DNA from: Microbacterium terrae
Lineage (GTDB): Bacteria > Actinomycetota > Actinomycetes > Actinomycetales > Microbacteriaceae
Direction of reading: 5' to 3'
Assembly (NCBI RefSeq): GCF_017831975.1
Contig: NZ_JAFDSS010000001.1
Span: 1,674,001 to 1,738,000, forward strand
DNA: 64,000 nt
Shown: positions 34,053 to 42,316 of the stretch, one piece after another
Layout: the number at the start of each line of letters is the position of its first letter
How positions within the stretch are numbered: the first letter of the stretch is position 1
Notes under the pieces: generated by a model
Database searches by the model: none
What the model was told of the DNA's origin: nothing
Seen by the model: the letters and a program-made list of their open reading frames with translations, nothing else
Translations under genes and position numbers: made by a program

Positions 34053-34073
34053 GAATTGCCCGGTATGCAATTC
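34053..34073. repeat. Second inverted repeat in the ftsZ leader
   Basis: GAATTGC (34053-34059) and GCAATTC (34067-34073) flank a 7-bp spacer; six base pairs separate this from the other palindrome. Possible operator or promoter-proximal hairpin. Confidence 0.65.
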
Positions 34074-34161
34074 CTGATCTCGAAAGTAAGCGGATGCAGC
34101 GCGCACCGGCGGAGCGGCATGGGCGTGTCGCGACATCCCGCGCCGAGACGGCAGGTTCTGG

Positions 34162-35292
34162 TCAGCGCACGACGACGGCGTCGGGCGACGAGACGTCGTA
34201 CGTCGCGACGGTCTCGGGCGGGCGCGCTGCCATCATCGTCTCGAGCACGAGCGCCTTCCGCGCCGACTCCTCGGCGCTTCCCCACACGACCTCGGTGTTC
34301 GTTCCGCCGAGGGTGAGGGTGACGTCGTCGGGCGAGGATGCGCCGACCGCCGTGACGCTCGCGGCGATCGACTCGGGGAGCGATCGCATCACCTGTCCGA
34401 TCGCGGCGAAGGCGTCGGAGTCGGTGCCGCCGGTCACCGTGATGAGCGGCGCACCGGCCGGCGGCTCGCTCGACGTCGACAGCACCACACCGGCTCCGTC
34501 GACGAGCGAGTATCCCGCCGCGTTCTGGATGACGCCGACCGGAGTCCGCTCCACGATCCGAACCACGAGGCCGTGCGGGGGCCGCGCCTCGAGCGAGTAC
34601 GTCTCGATGAGCGGGAAGGTCACCAGCGCGGCTTTCATCGCGCTCTCGTCGACGAGCGGCAGCGGTGTGCCGATCTGGCTCGACAGCGCCGTGGCCACGG
34701 CGGTCTCATCGAGCTGCGAGGTGCCCTCGACCTGGATGTCCTCGACCGCGAACAGGGGGCTGTACGCCGCGCCGAGCGTGCCGAGCACGAGCACCAGGAA
34801 CGAGGCGCCGACTCCGATCCAGATCATGCGACGGCGACGCTGGCGCGCCGTGAAGCGCCGCACCTCGGCGCGCAGCGCGCGGCGACGGGCTCGGGCGGCG
34901 CGCCAGACGTCGCGGATGCCGAGCTGCCGATCGGCATCGTCCTGCGCGTCGGGCGCCGCCGAGGTGGCATCCGTCTCCGCGTCGAACGCCGCGGTGATCG
35001 GGATCACCGTCGCGGTCGCGTCGCCGACGAGAGCCGCCGGCGAGGCCGCCGGCCCGCTGACGGGAGCGATCGGGAGGCCGCCCAGGACGTCGGTGGCGTT
35101 CACGTCGGCCGGGTTCGTCGCAGCGGCCGGTTCGTCCGAGCGGGCCGGGCGACGGGGCGGTGTCCCTCCCGTGCCGTCAGTCGCCGAGCGAGAGCCGCCC
35201 GCGCCGCCACGCGCCCCACCGGCTGACGCCTGCTCCGTGGAGCCCGCGTCAGCGCGACCGGGTGTCTGCGGCAGAGGCGACGGCCGGCGCAT
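34162..35292 (-). CDS. ftsQ: Cell division protein FtsQ/DivIB
   Basis: 376 residues. About 150 cytoplasmic residues, Pro/Ala-rich then very basic (RARRRALRAEVRRFTARQRR), precede one membrane helix (about 155-178), a POTRA domain starting SPLFAVEDIQVEGTSQL, and the FtsQ domain (PHGLVVRIVERTPVGVI, YSLVDGAGVVL). Part of the FtsQLB divisome subcomplex. ATG at 35292, 7 nt after the murC stop. The cytoplasmic extension is long for the family. Confidence 0.93.
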   Translation of the reverse strand: MRRPSPLPQTPGRADAGSTEQASAGGARGGAGGSRSATDGTGGTPPRRPARSDEPAAATNPADVNATDVLGGLPIAPVSGPAASPAALVGDATATVIPITAAFDAETDATSAAPDAQDDADRQLGIRDVWRAARARRRALRAEVRRFTARQRRRRMIWIGVGASFLVLVLGTLGAAYSPLFAVEDIQVEGTSQLDETAVATALSSQIGTPLPLVDESAMKAALVTFPLIETYSLEARPPHGLVVRIVERTPVGVIQNAAGYSLVDGAGVVLSTSSEPPAGAPLITVTGGTDSDAFAAIGQVMRSLPESIAASVTAVGASSPDDVTLTLGGTNTEVVWGSAEESARKALVLETMMAARPPETVATYDVSSPDAVVVR

Positions 35293-35299
35293 CCGTCTC

Positions 35300-36712
35300 C
35301 TACTCCCCCGCGTGCTCGGCCGTGCGCGTGAGCGCCTCGAGCACCTGCGGGATGATCTGGTACACGTTGCCGCAGCCGAGGGTGATCACGTAGTCGCCCT
35401 CGCGTGCGACCGTGGCGGTGTAGTCGGCGGCCTGCTGCCAGTCGGCGACGAAGTGCACGTTCGAGGCGTCGGCGAAGGCTCCGCTGACGAGCTCGCCGGT
35501 GACGCCCTCCACGGGATCCTCGCGCGCGCCGTAGACGTCGAGCATCACCGTGTGGTCGGCATGCGACTCGAGCACCTCGGCGAACTCGCGGTACATCTCC
35601 TGCGTCCGCGAGTAGGTGTGGGGCTGCTGGATCGCGATGATGCGCCCCTCACCCACGACGGTGCGGGCGGCCGCGAGGGCCGCCGCGACCTCGGTCGGGT
35701 GGTGCGCGTAGTCGTCGAACACGCTGACGCCGCGGGCGACGCCGTGCAGCTCGAAGCGGCGCACGGTTCCTGCGAAGCCCTCGACGGCCCGGACTGCGGG
35801 TTCGAGACCGTAGCCGAGGGTGAGGAGCACGGCGACGGCGCCTGCGGCGTTGATCGCGTTGTGCGCCCCGGGAACCGGAAGGCGGCCGTCGACGGTCACG
35901 CCGTCGTGGGTGATCGAGAACGACACCGGGCCCTCGGTGACGATGTCACCCACGCGGACGACGGCGTCGGCCGCCTCGCCGAAGGTGATCACGCGCTCGT
36001 GCGTGAGGCGTTCGGTCACGAGCCGCGCCCCGGCGTCGTCGGACGAGATCACGACCGCCTCGCGCGCCGCGTCGCCGAACCGGGCGAACGCGTCGAAGAA
36101 CGCCTCGCGCGTGCCCCAGTGGTCGAGGTGGTCAGGGTCGACGTTCGTGATTAGCGCGATCGACGTGTCGTACAGCAGGAAAGTGCCGTCCGACTCGTCG
36201 GCCTCGATGACGAAGACGTCGTCGGACCCAGTGCCGCTCGAGACGCCGAGCTGAGCGATGACACCGCCGTTGACGAACGTGGGGTCGGCGTCGAGATCAC
36301 GCAGCGCGGTCACGATCATGCCGGTCGAGGTGGTCTTGCCGTGTGCGCCGGCGACCGAGACGAGGCGACGCCCGCCGATGAGCCAGTGCAGCGCCTGCGA
36401 GCGGTGGATGACGTGGAGACCACGCTCCTTCGCGAGCACGAACTCGGGATTCTCGGGCCAGATCGCACCGGTGTGCACGACCGTGTCGGCATCGGTCGGC
36501 AGATTCTCGGCGGCGTGCCCGACGTGCACGGTCGCGCCCGACGCGGCGAGTTCGCGCATGACCGCGCTGTCGGCGCGGTCGGATCCCGAGACGCGGATGC
36601 CGCGCGCGAGGAACATGCGCGCGAGCCCCGACATGCCGGAGCCGCCGATGCCGATGAAGTGGGCGGCCTGGATGTCGTCGGGGATGGGGAGGGTGAGGTC
36701 GGGTCTGATCAT
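35300..36712 (-). CDS. murC: UDP-N-acetylmuramate-L-alanine ligase
   Basis: Adds the first peptide residue in cell-wall precursor synthesis. 470 residues. N-terminal UDP-binding [16 protein letters not shown] loop [12 protein letters not shown] near residue 110, [10 protein letters not shown], and the C-terminal [14 protein letters not shown] are all present. Separated from murG by a rightward GntR module, so it depends on its own promoter; TAGGAT lies 9 nt before the ATG, leaving a 2-3 nt leader. Followed by ftsQ and ftsZ. Confidence 0.97.
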   Translation of the reverse strand: MIRPDLTLPIPDDIQAAHFIGIGGSGMSGLARMFLARGIRVSGSDRADSAVMRELAASGATVHVGHAAENLPTDADTVVHTGAIWPENPEFVLAKERGLHVIHRSQALHWLIGGRRLVSVAGAHGKTTSTGMIVTALRDLDADPTFVNGGVIAQLGVSSGTGSDDVFVIEADESDGTFLLYDTSIALITNVDPDHLDHWGTREAFFDAFARFGDAAREAVVISSDDAGARLVTERLTHERVITFGEAADAVVRVGDIVTEGPVSFSITHDGVTVDGRLPVPGAHNAINAAGAVAVLLTLGYGLEPAVRAVEGFAGTVRRFELHGVARGVSVFDDYAHHPTEVAAALAAARTVVGEGRIIAIQQPHTYSRTQEMYREFAEVLESHADHTVMLDVYGAREDPVEGVTGELVSGAFADASNVHFVADWQQAADYTATVAREGDYVITLGCGNVYQIIPQVLEALTRTAEHAGE

Positions 36713-36721
36713 GACCCGTCA

Positions 36722-36727
36722 ATCCTA
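36722..36727 (-). promoter_or_regulatory. Possible -10 of murC
   Basis: TAGGAT on the minus strand, 9 nt before the murC ATG; predicts an almost leaderless transcript of murC-ftsQ. Confidence 0.4.
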
Positions 36728-36796
36728 AGTTGGCGGGCGGATGCCGCGGCCTCGGCGCGCCCGCCGGGTGAGGCCCGCGGTGGCGGGACGGTGCCC

Positions 36797-36829
36797 GGGG
36801 TGGGTCCGGGGGGGCCGGGCGGGTCCGGG
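36797..36829 (+). other. G-quadruplex-prone sequence
   Basis: Six runs of three or more G (36797-36800, 36802-36804, 36808-36814, 36817-36819, 36821-36823, 36827-36829) within 33 nt, separated by 1-3 nt. It lies between the divergent murC promoter and the promoter of the GntR module. Confidence 0.6.
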
Positions 36830-36833
36830 TTGG

Positions 36834-36868
36834 TTTGTATTGACACAATGCTACAAAGTCGGTACAAA
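36834..36868 (+). promoter_or_regulatory. Promoter and candidate GntR operator
   Basis: TTGACA (36840-36845) and TACAAA (36863-36868) are separated by 17 nt and the latter lies 6 nt before ATG 36875, a complete promoter with leaderless spacing. TTTGTA (36834-36839) and TACAAA (36852-36857) form an inverted repeat with 12-nt spacing that straddles the -35, and TACAAAG occurs again at the -10. A GntR repressor encoded in the operon would fit as its reader. Confidence 0.6.
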
Positions 36869-36874
36869 GGATGC

Positions 36875-37795
36875 ATGCTGAGCCTCGACCCGACGTTCGC
36901 TCTCGCCCTCAACATCGCTCTGACGGTGGCGGTCATCGCGATCGGAGCAGGATCCCTCATCTCCCTCACACGACCGGCGACGGTGCTCGCGCGAGCCGAC
37001 CGCTACTCGATGAAGGCGCGACTCCCCTACGGCACCGACGCCATCCGCGCATCGGTCGCCCGCGGCCTGCGCGCTCGGGGACTCGCCGGAGGTGCGGCGA
37101 TACTCGCCGCGGGAGTGCTCGCCGTGCCGTTCCTGTTCACCGCGCTCGGCACGGACCCGCTTTTCATCTTCTACGTGCTCGTGACCGCGCTCGTCGCCGG
37201 CGGCACGATCGCGACCGTCGCGGTGAACCTCCGCGAGCGCCTCTTCCACCCGGCGCCCGATGCTCCACGGGTCGCGCGGGCGCGGCGACTGGGCGTCGGC
37301 GACTACCTCGGAGCCGCCCGGAGCCTGCTTCCGTGGATGCTGTTCGCCGCCGCCGTCCTCGCCTTCGCCGTCCTGGTCGCGGTGCACGCGGTCGGGGCGA
37401 CGACGCTCGACCGGTCGGCGGCCACCGCCGCCGTGGTCTTCGCCGTGACCGCGGTCGCATCGTTCGTCGCGCTCCCGGTGCTCGACCGGCTCATCCTCGA
37501 CTCTCCCCAGCCCGCGTCGGACACGCTCGAACTCGCCTGGGACGACACGCTGCGCGCCGATGCGCTCGGCGCCCTCCGACTCTCGGCCTCGATCGCCGCG
37601 TGGTTCGCCTTCGCCTTCGCCATCGGCACCCTGTGGACTGCGGCTGACGCATCGTCGGCGTACTGGGCGACGCAGATGCCCACCTGGGGCATGATCGCGC
37701 TCCAGTTCGTCTACCCGAACAACGGACGCGCGCTTCGCGCGCCGCTCTATCCGGACTGGCTCAGCCGCCCGGTGCTCGCCGGAGGTGCAGCATGA
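36875..37795 (+). CDS. Multi-helix membrane protein of a GntR module, function unknown
   Basis: 306 residues with about seven membrane helices (for example LNIALTVAVIAIGAGSLISL at the start, IFYVLVTALVAGGTIATVAV, AAAVLAFAVLVAVHAVGA, AATAAVVFAVTAVASFVALP). The final segment (TQMPTWGMIALQFVYPNNG) looks like a conserved extracytoplasmic or loop motif. No transporter signature is recognised. ATG at 36875 is chosen because the promoter places the transcript start there; ATG 36848 lies within the promoter. The stop overlaps the GntR start by 4 nt (ATGA). Confidence 0.75.
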   Translation: MLSLDPTFALALNIALTVAVIAIGAGSLISLTRPATVLARADRYSMKARLPYGTDAIRASVARGLRARGLAGGAAILAAGVLAVPFLFTALGTDPLFIFYVLVTALVAGGTIATVAVNLRERLFHPAPDAPRVARARRLGVGDYLGAARSLLPWMLFAAAVLAFAVLVAVHAVGATTLDRSAATAAVVFAVTAVASFVALPVLDRLILDSPQPASDTLELAWDDTLRADALGALRLSASIAAWFAFAFAIGTLWTAADASSAYWATQMPTWGMIALQFVYPNNGRALRAPLYPDWLSRPVLAGGAA

Positions 37796-38163
37796 TCGTC
37801 ATCGACCCCGCCTCGCACGTTCCGCCGTTCGAGCAGCTTCGCGCGGGTCTCGTCGACGCGGTCTCGACCGGTGAGCTGAGCGCCGGCGCCCGATTGCCGA
37901 CCGTGCGCCGGCTGGCCGAGGACCTCGGCGTCGCGCCGGGGACCGTCGCGCGCGCCTACCGCGAGCTCGAATCGGCCGGCGTCATCGAGACGCGCGGGCG
38001 CAACGGCACCTTCGTCTCGCTCGACGCGGATCCCGCCCGCGCCCAGGCGCGGCGCGCGGCGCTGGCGTTCGCCGAGCAGATCCAGGCCCTGCGGCTCGAC
38101 GCCGACGAGGCGATCGAGATGGTCGCCGACGCGCTCCGCGGAGGCGCTGCCCCGGCATCCTGA
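37792..38163 (+). CDS. GntR family regulator, YtrA type
   Basis: 123 residues: an N-terminal winged helix (PPFEQLRAGLVDAVSTGEL, ARLPTVRRLAEDLGVAPGTV, AYRELESAGVIETRGRNGTF) followed by a short helical tail of about 40 residues rather than a ligand-binding domain, which is the YtrA subgroup. Such regulators usually control the adjacent membrane protein or transporter operon. Overlaps the membrane protein gene by 4 nt, so the two are cotranscribed and probably autoregulated through the inverted repeat at 36834-36857. Confidence 0.9.
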   Translation: MIVIDPASHVPPFEQLRAGLVDAVSTGELSAGARLPTVRRLAEDLGVAPGTVARAYRELESAGVIETRGRNGTFVSLDADPARAQARRAALAFAEQIQALRLDADEAIEMVADALRGGAAPAS

Positions 38164-38230
38164 CCACCCCACACCACCCCCGGCCGCCGAGGACATCCCG
38201 GATCGGGAGGACGATTCGAGCCGGAGCCCC

Positions 38231-38338
38231 CTCCGCATCCGGGATCACCTCCGCAGCCGGAGCCCCCTCCGCATCCGGGATCTCCTCCGCACCCGAGATC
38301 ACCTCCACACCCGGGATCTCCTCCGGTCGCGGCAGGCT
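38231..38338. repeat. 18-bp tandem repeats downstream of the GntR gene
   Basis: Five to six imperfect 18-bp units beginning CTCCGC or CTCCAC (38231, 38249, 38267, 38285, 38303; a degenerate one at 38321). Units 1 and 3 differ at one position (CTCCGCATCCGGGATCAC versus ...CTC), giving a 36-bp higher-order pattern. Non-coding spacer between the convergent gntR and murG genes; no clear terminator is seen there. Confidence 0.8.
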
Positions 38339-38388
38339 CGCGCTCCGCGCCCGGCTCCCCTCCGAGTCCGCGAGGACAGCAGCCCAGG

Positions 38389-39474
38389 TCAGGCGCCCAG
38401 GGCCCCGTCGATCAGCGCGATGACGTTCTCGGTGCCGGTGCGGGTGCCCGCGGATGCAGCGGCCGCGGTCATCGCGGCGCGGCGGGTCGCATCCGCCAGC
38501 AGCGGCACGACCTCGTCGCGCACGCGGTCTCCTGTGAAACCGGCATCCGGGATCAGGATCGCGGCGCCCGCGCGCACGGCCGATGACGCGTTCAGCGCCT
38601 GCTCGCCGTTGCCGACCGCGTACGGCACGTAGACGGCGGGGATGCCGAGGGCGCTGATCTCGCTCACGGTCGCGGCACCCGCTCGCGAGACGATGAAGTC
38701 GGCCAGGGCGAAGGCGAGGTCCATCCGGTCGACGTAGCGGCGCAGCGCGTAGCCGTTCACCTCCGGATCGACGAGCTCCGACCGCTCGCCCGTCACGTGC
38801 ACGAGCTGCCAGCCGGCGTCGAGCACGTCGCGCCATGCGGCGCCGTGGCCGTCGCCGAATGCTTCGTTCAGGCGCTTCGCCCCGAGCGATCCCCCGAAGA
38901 CGAGCAGCACCGGACGGTCGGCGTCGAGCCCGAAGTGCTCGGCGGCCGCGGCGCGCACGGCGGGACGGTCGAGCTCGACGATCTCGCGGCGAAGGGGCAT
39001 GCCGACGACGCGCGAGCCCTTCAGCGGGGTGCCCTCGAAGGCGACGCCCACGCGCGCTGCCCGGCGGGCGCCGAGCACGTTCGCGAGGCCGGGCTTGGCG
39101 TTGGCCTCGTGCACGACGAAGGGCACGTTCTCGCGGCGCGCGGCGACGTACGCGGGGGCGGATGCGTACCCGCCGAAGCCGACCACGACGTCGACCCCGC
39201 GGGTGCGGATGTGCTCGCGCACCTGCGCGATCGCCCGGGTGAAGCGTGACGGGAAGGCGACCGCTGCGCCGTTCGGCCGGCGCGGGAACGGCACCTTGTC
39301 GACGATGAGCAGCTCGTACCCGCGCTCGGGCACGAGGCGGGCCTCCAGCCCTTCGCGGGTGCCGAGAACCAGCACTTCGGCGCCCGGCTCCCGGTCGCGC
39401 AGTCCGTCGGCGACGGCCAGCAGGGGGTTCACGTGGCCCGCGGTCCCGCCGCCGGCCAGAAGGTACGTCGTCAT
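38389..39474 (-). CDS. murG: Lipid II synthase (UDP-GlcNAc transferase)
   Basis: Adds GlcNAc to lipid I on the inner membrane face. 361 residues, GT28 fold. Glycine-rich loop LAGGGTAGHVNPLLA at the start, VGFGGYASAPAYVAA, HEANAKPGLANVLG, LLVFGGSLGAKRLN and SRAGAATVSEISALGIPAV are all characteristic. ATG at 39474 begins at the conserved strand and has GGAGG about 9 nt upstream. Last gene of the first dcw block; murC does not follow as in other actinobacteria. Confidence 0.97.
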   Translation of the reverse strand: MTTYLLAGGGTAGHVNPLLAVADGLRDREPGAEVLVLGTREGLEARLVPERGYELLIVDKVPFPRRPNGAAVAFPSRFTRAIAQVREHIRTRGVDVVVGFGGYASAPAYVAARRENVPFVVHEANAKPGLANVLGARRAARVGVAFEGTPLKGSRVVGMPLRREIVELDRPAVRAAAAEHFGLDADRPVLLVFGGSLGAKRLNEAFGDGHGAAWRDVLDAGWQLVHVTGERSELVDPEVNGYALRRYVDRMDLAFALADFIVSRAGAATVSEISALGIPAVYVPYAVGNGEQALNASSAVRAGAAILIPDAGFTGDRVRDEVVPLLADATRRAAMTAAAASAGTRTGTENVIALIDGALGA

Positions 39475-39552
39475 CGCCCCCATCCTCCCATGCGCACCGG
39501 GGCACCCCTGCCGCGAGGGCGAGCGATGGCGGCCCGGGCTCACCGACCGCGG

Positions 39553-40818
39553 TCAGCGCCCGGCGGCCGCCCGACGTCGACGGGCGATCTCGATGCGCTC
39601 CTGCCGGCGCGCGACGGCTCCGGGGAGCGTGCGCGCGAACGACAGCAGCACGCCCGACGCCACGAGCACCGAGACGAGCGACGTCCCACCCTGCGACATG
39701 AACGGCAGCGGAACGCCCAGCACCGGGAAGACACGCAGCACGACACCGATGTTGATGAGGGCCTGGCCGAGGATCCACACGGTGATGCCGCCCGACACGA
39801 TGCGCACGAACGGGTCGTCGGTCTTGCGGATGATGTGGAACGCGCCGACGGCGAACAGGGCGAACAGCACCAGCACGACGGCGCAGCCGATCAGGCCGAG
39901 CTCTTCGCCGACGATCGCGAAGATGTAGTCGTTCGCGGCGGCCGGCAGCCAGTCGTACTTCTCGCGGGAGTTGCCGAGGCCGAGGCCGAAGATGCCGCCG
40001 CCCGCCAACGCCCACATGCCGTGCAGCGGCTGGTAGCAGTTGTTGAAGTAGTCGGCGAGGCAGTTCGGGTCGAGGAAGCTCATGAACCGGCGCATGCGGT
40101 CGGGGCTGGTCACCGCGAGCACGGCGACGGCGAGGCCGGCGCCGATCGCCGGGAGGATGAAGATGCGCAGCTTGACGCCGGAGAAGAACAGCGCCCCGAG
40201 CAGGATCAGCACGAGGATCATCGCTGTGCCGAGGTCGTGACCGGCGACGACGGTGCCGACCACGAGGATGCCGACGGGCACGAGCGGGATGTAGACGTGG
40301 CGCCACAGCCCCAGCAGCGTCTGCTTGCGGTAGAGCACATACCCCACCCACAGGGCGAGGGCGAGCTTGAGGAACTCAGACGGCTGCGCCTGCACGCCCG
40401 CGATGAGGATCCAGTTGCGGTTTCCGTCGTTCTCGATGCCGATGCCCGGAACGAACACGAGGAGCTGGAAGAGCGTCGCACCGATGAGGGCGGGCCACGC
40501 GATCCGCTTCCAGAACGAGATCGGGAACCGGCTCGCGATGAACATCAGCGGGATGCCGAGCGCGGCGAACACCAGCTGCTTGAGGACGTCCTCGTACGGC
40601 GGCTCGCCCGCGGCCGTCGCGATGGCCGACGTCGCGGAGAGGATCATGACCAGCCCGAAGACGGTCAGCGCCAGTGCGGTCGCACTGATCAGCAGGAACT
40701 CGCTGGGCACCGGCGCGAACACCTTGCCGAGCGACACCCGGGCGGCGAGACCGCGCTTGGCGGACTCGTCAGCGGTCGGGATCCGACGGATCCGCGGTTC
40801 GGTCGACGTCACCCGCAT
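39553..40818 (-). CDS. ftsW: Peptidoglycan polymerase FtsW (SEDS family)
   Basis: Septal glycan polymerase working with FtsI. 421 residues, ten helices. SEDS motifs: GNRNWILIAGVQAQPSEFLK, GHDLGTAM, GEELGLIGCAVVLVLF and GVPLPFMSQGGTSLVS. The N-terminal 40 residues overlap the end of murD by 50 bp; ATG 40818 has a GGGACGGGGG stretch directly before it, but a start nearer the first helix (for example GTG 40737) cannot be excluded. Confidence 0.94.
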   Translation of the reverse strand: MRVTSTEPRIRRIPTADESAKRGLAARVSLGKVFAPVPSEFLLISATALALTVFGLVMILSATSAIATAAGEPPYEDVLKQLVFAALGIPLMFIASRFPISFWKRIAWPALIGATLFQLLVFVPGIGIENDGNRNWILIAGVQAQPSEFLKLALALWVGYVLYRKQTLLGLWRHVYIPLVPVGILVVGTVVAGHDLGTAMILVLILLGALFFSGVKLRIFILPAIGAGLAVAVLAVTSPDRMRRFMSFLDPNCLADYFNNCYQPLHGMWALAGGGIFGLGLGNSREKYDWLPAAANDYIFAIVGEELGLIGCAVVLVLFALFAVGAFHIIRKTDDPFVRIVSGGITVWILGQALINIGVVLRVFPVLGVPLPFMSQGGTSLVSVLVASGVLLSFARTLPGAVARRQERIEIARRRRAAAGR

Positions 40819-42316
40819 CCCCCGTCCCGATCAGTTCCTGCACGGCGGCGGCGAATCGCCGACCCCGGTCCGAGTAGGACGCGAACTGATCGAAGGAGGC
40901 CGCGGCGGGGGCGAGCAGCACGACGTCCCCGTCACGGGCGATCCCGGCCGCCAGTTCGACAACCCGCGCCATGACGTCTTCAGTCTCAGCGTGGTCGACC
41001 TCGAACACGGGGACCGCCGGCGCGTGTCGCGCGAACGCGGCGGTCACCGCGTCGCGCTCGACGCCGATCACGATCGCCGCCTTGGTGCGGACGCCCCGGT
41101 CGGCGACGAGGCTCGACAGGTCGACGCCCTTGAGCAGCCCGCCGACGATCCACACCGCGCCCGGATACGCGGTGAGCGAGGAGGCGGCGGCGTGGGGATT
41201 GGTCGCCTTGGAGTCGTCGACCCAGGTGACGCCGCGGTGGCGCCCCACGACCTCGATGCGGTGAGGGTCGAGGCGGAATCCGCGCAGGGCGTCGCGGATC
41301 GATGCCGGCTCGACACCGAGCGAGCGGGCGAGGGCGGCGGCGGCAAGGATGTTGGTGGCGATGTGCGGCGCCGACAGTCCGAGCTCGGAGAGCTCGGCGA
41401 CGGTGGTCAGCTCGAGCGCGGATGTGCGCCGGTCGTCGAGGAACGCCCGGTCGACGAGGATGCCGTCGACGACGCCGAGGTCGCTCGGCCCCGGAACGCC
41501 GAGGTCGAACCCGATGGCACGGGCACCCTCCACCACGTCGGCATCCTCGACCATGCTCATCGTGGCCGCGTCGGCCTTGTTGTACACGCAGGCGACGCGG
41601 GTGTTGTCGTACACGTGCGCCTTCGCATCGCGGTACGCCTCGAACGACCCGTGCCACTCGAGGTGGTCGTCGGCGAGGTTCAGGCACACCGCCGCGTGGG
41701 GCGAAAGCGGCTCGGGTCCGCGCTGCAGGCCGAGGTACCAGAGCTGATGGCTCGAGAGTTCGACGACGAGCGCGTCGAAGCCGGCCGGGTCGCGCACGGC
41801 GTCGAGCACCGGCGTGCCGATGTTGCCGACCGGCGCGGCGCGGAGGCCGCCCGCCACGAGCATGGTCGCGGTGAGGCGGGTGGTGGTGGTCTTGCCGTTG
41901 GTGCCCGTGATGAGCACCCAGTCGGCCGGCGTGCCCTCGGCGCGCACGACCTTGTCGCGCACGCGCCATGCCAGCTCGATGTCTCCCCACAGCGCGATGT
42001 CGCCCGCGAGTGCCCACTCGACGATCGGATGCTGCGGCGAGAAGCCGGGCGATGCCACGATCACCTCGGGCGCGAAATCGACGAGCTCGCTCGGAACCGC
42101 GTCGAGCGACCCGGTCCACAGTCGTGCGCCGATGACCGGGAGGAGGCGCGCGTACTCTTCGTCGGCCTTCTCGGTGACCACGAGCACGTCGGCGCCGAGC
42201 TCGGCCAGCGTGTCGGCGACCGAGAAGCCGGTGACCGAGAGTCCGAGCACGGCGACGCGCAGACCCGTCCAGTCCGCGTGCCAGCTCGTCAGGGAATCGA
42301 GGCGGGCCGCGCTCAT
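40769..42316 (-). CDS. murD: UDP-N-acetylmuramoylalanine-D-glutamate ligase
   Basis: Second peptide-ligation step of precursor synthesis. 515 residues. ATP loop ITGTNGKTTTTRL near residue 125, NLADDHLEWHGS, and the C-terminal ligase block with DDSKATNPHAA and LLAPAAASFDQFASYSDRG. Length is slightly above average owing to the C-terminal tail that overlaps ftsW. ATG at 42316 overlaps the mraY stop (ATGA). Confidence 0.97.
   Translation of the reverse strand: MSAARLDSLTSWHADWTGLRVAVLGLSVTGFSVADTLAELGADVLVVTEKADEEYARLLPVIGARLWTGSLDAVPSELVDFAPEVIVASPGFSPQHPIVEWALAGDIALWGDIELAWRVRDKVVRAEGTPADWVLITGTNGKTTTTRLTATMLVAGGLRAAPVGNIGTPVLDAVRDPAGFDALVVELSSHQLWYLGLQRGPEPLSPHAAVCLNLADDHLEWHGSFEAYRDAKAHVYDNTRVACVYNKADAATMSMVEDADVVEGARAIGFDLGVPGPSDLGVVDGILVDRAFLDDRRTSALELTTVAELSELGLSAPHIATNILAAAALARSLGVEPASIRDALRGFRLDPHRIEVVGRHRGVTWVDDSKATNPHAAASSLTAYPGAVWIVGGLLKGVDLSSLVADRGVRTKAAIVIGVERDAVTAAFARHAPAVPVFEVDHAETEDVMARVVELAAGIARDGDVVLLAPAAASFDQFASYSDRGRRFAAAVQELIGTGDAGDVDRTADPSDPDR

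Noticed and set aside
38164..38388. 18-bp repeats as a C-terminal extension of MurG
   Set aside because: MurG has an in-frame stop at 38389 after a normal C-terminus; the repeat-encoding frame is different.
36713..38388. The GntR module as part of a mobile element
   Set aside because: No integrase, transposase, terminal inverted repeats or target duplications were seen, and base composition is like its neighbours.
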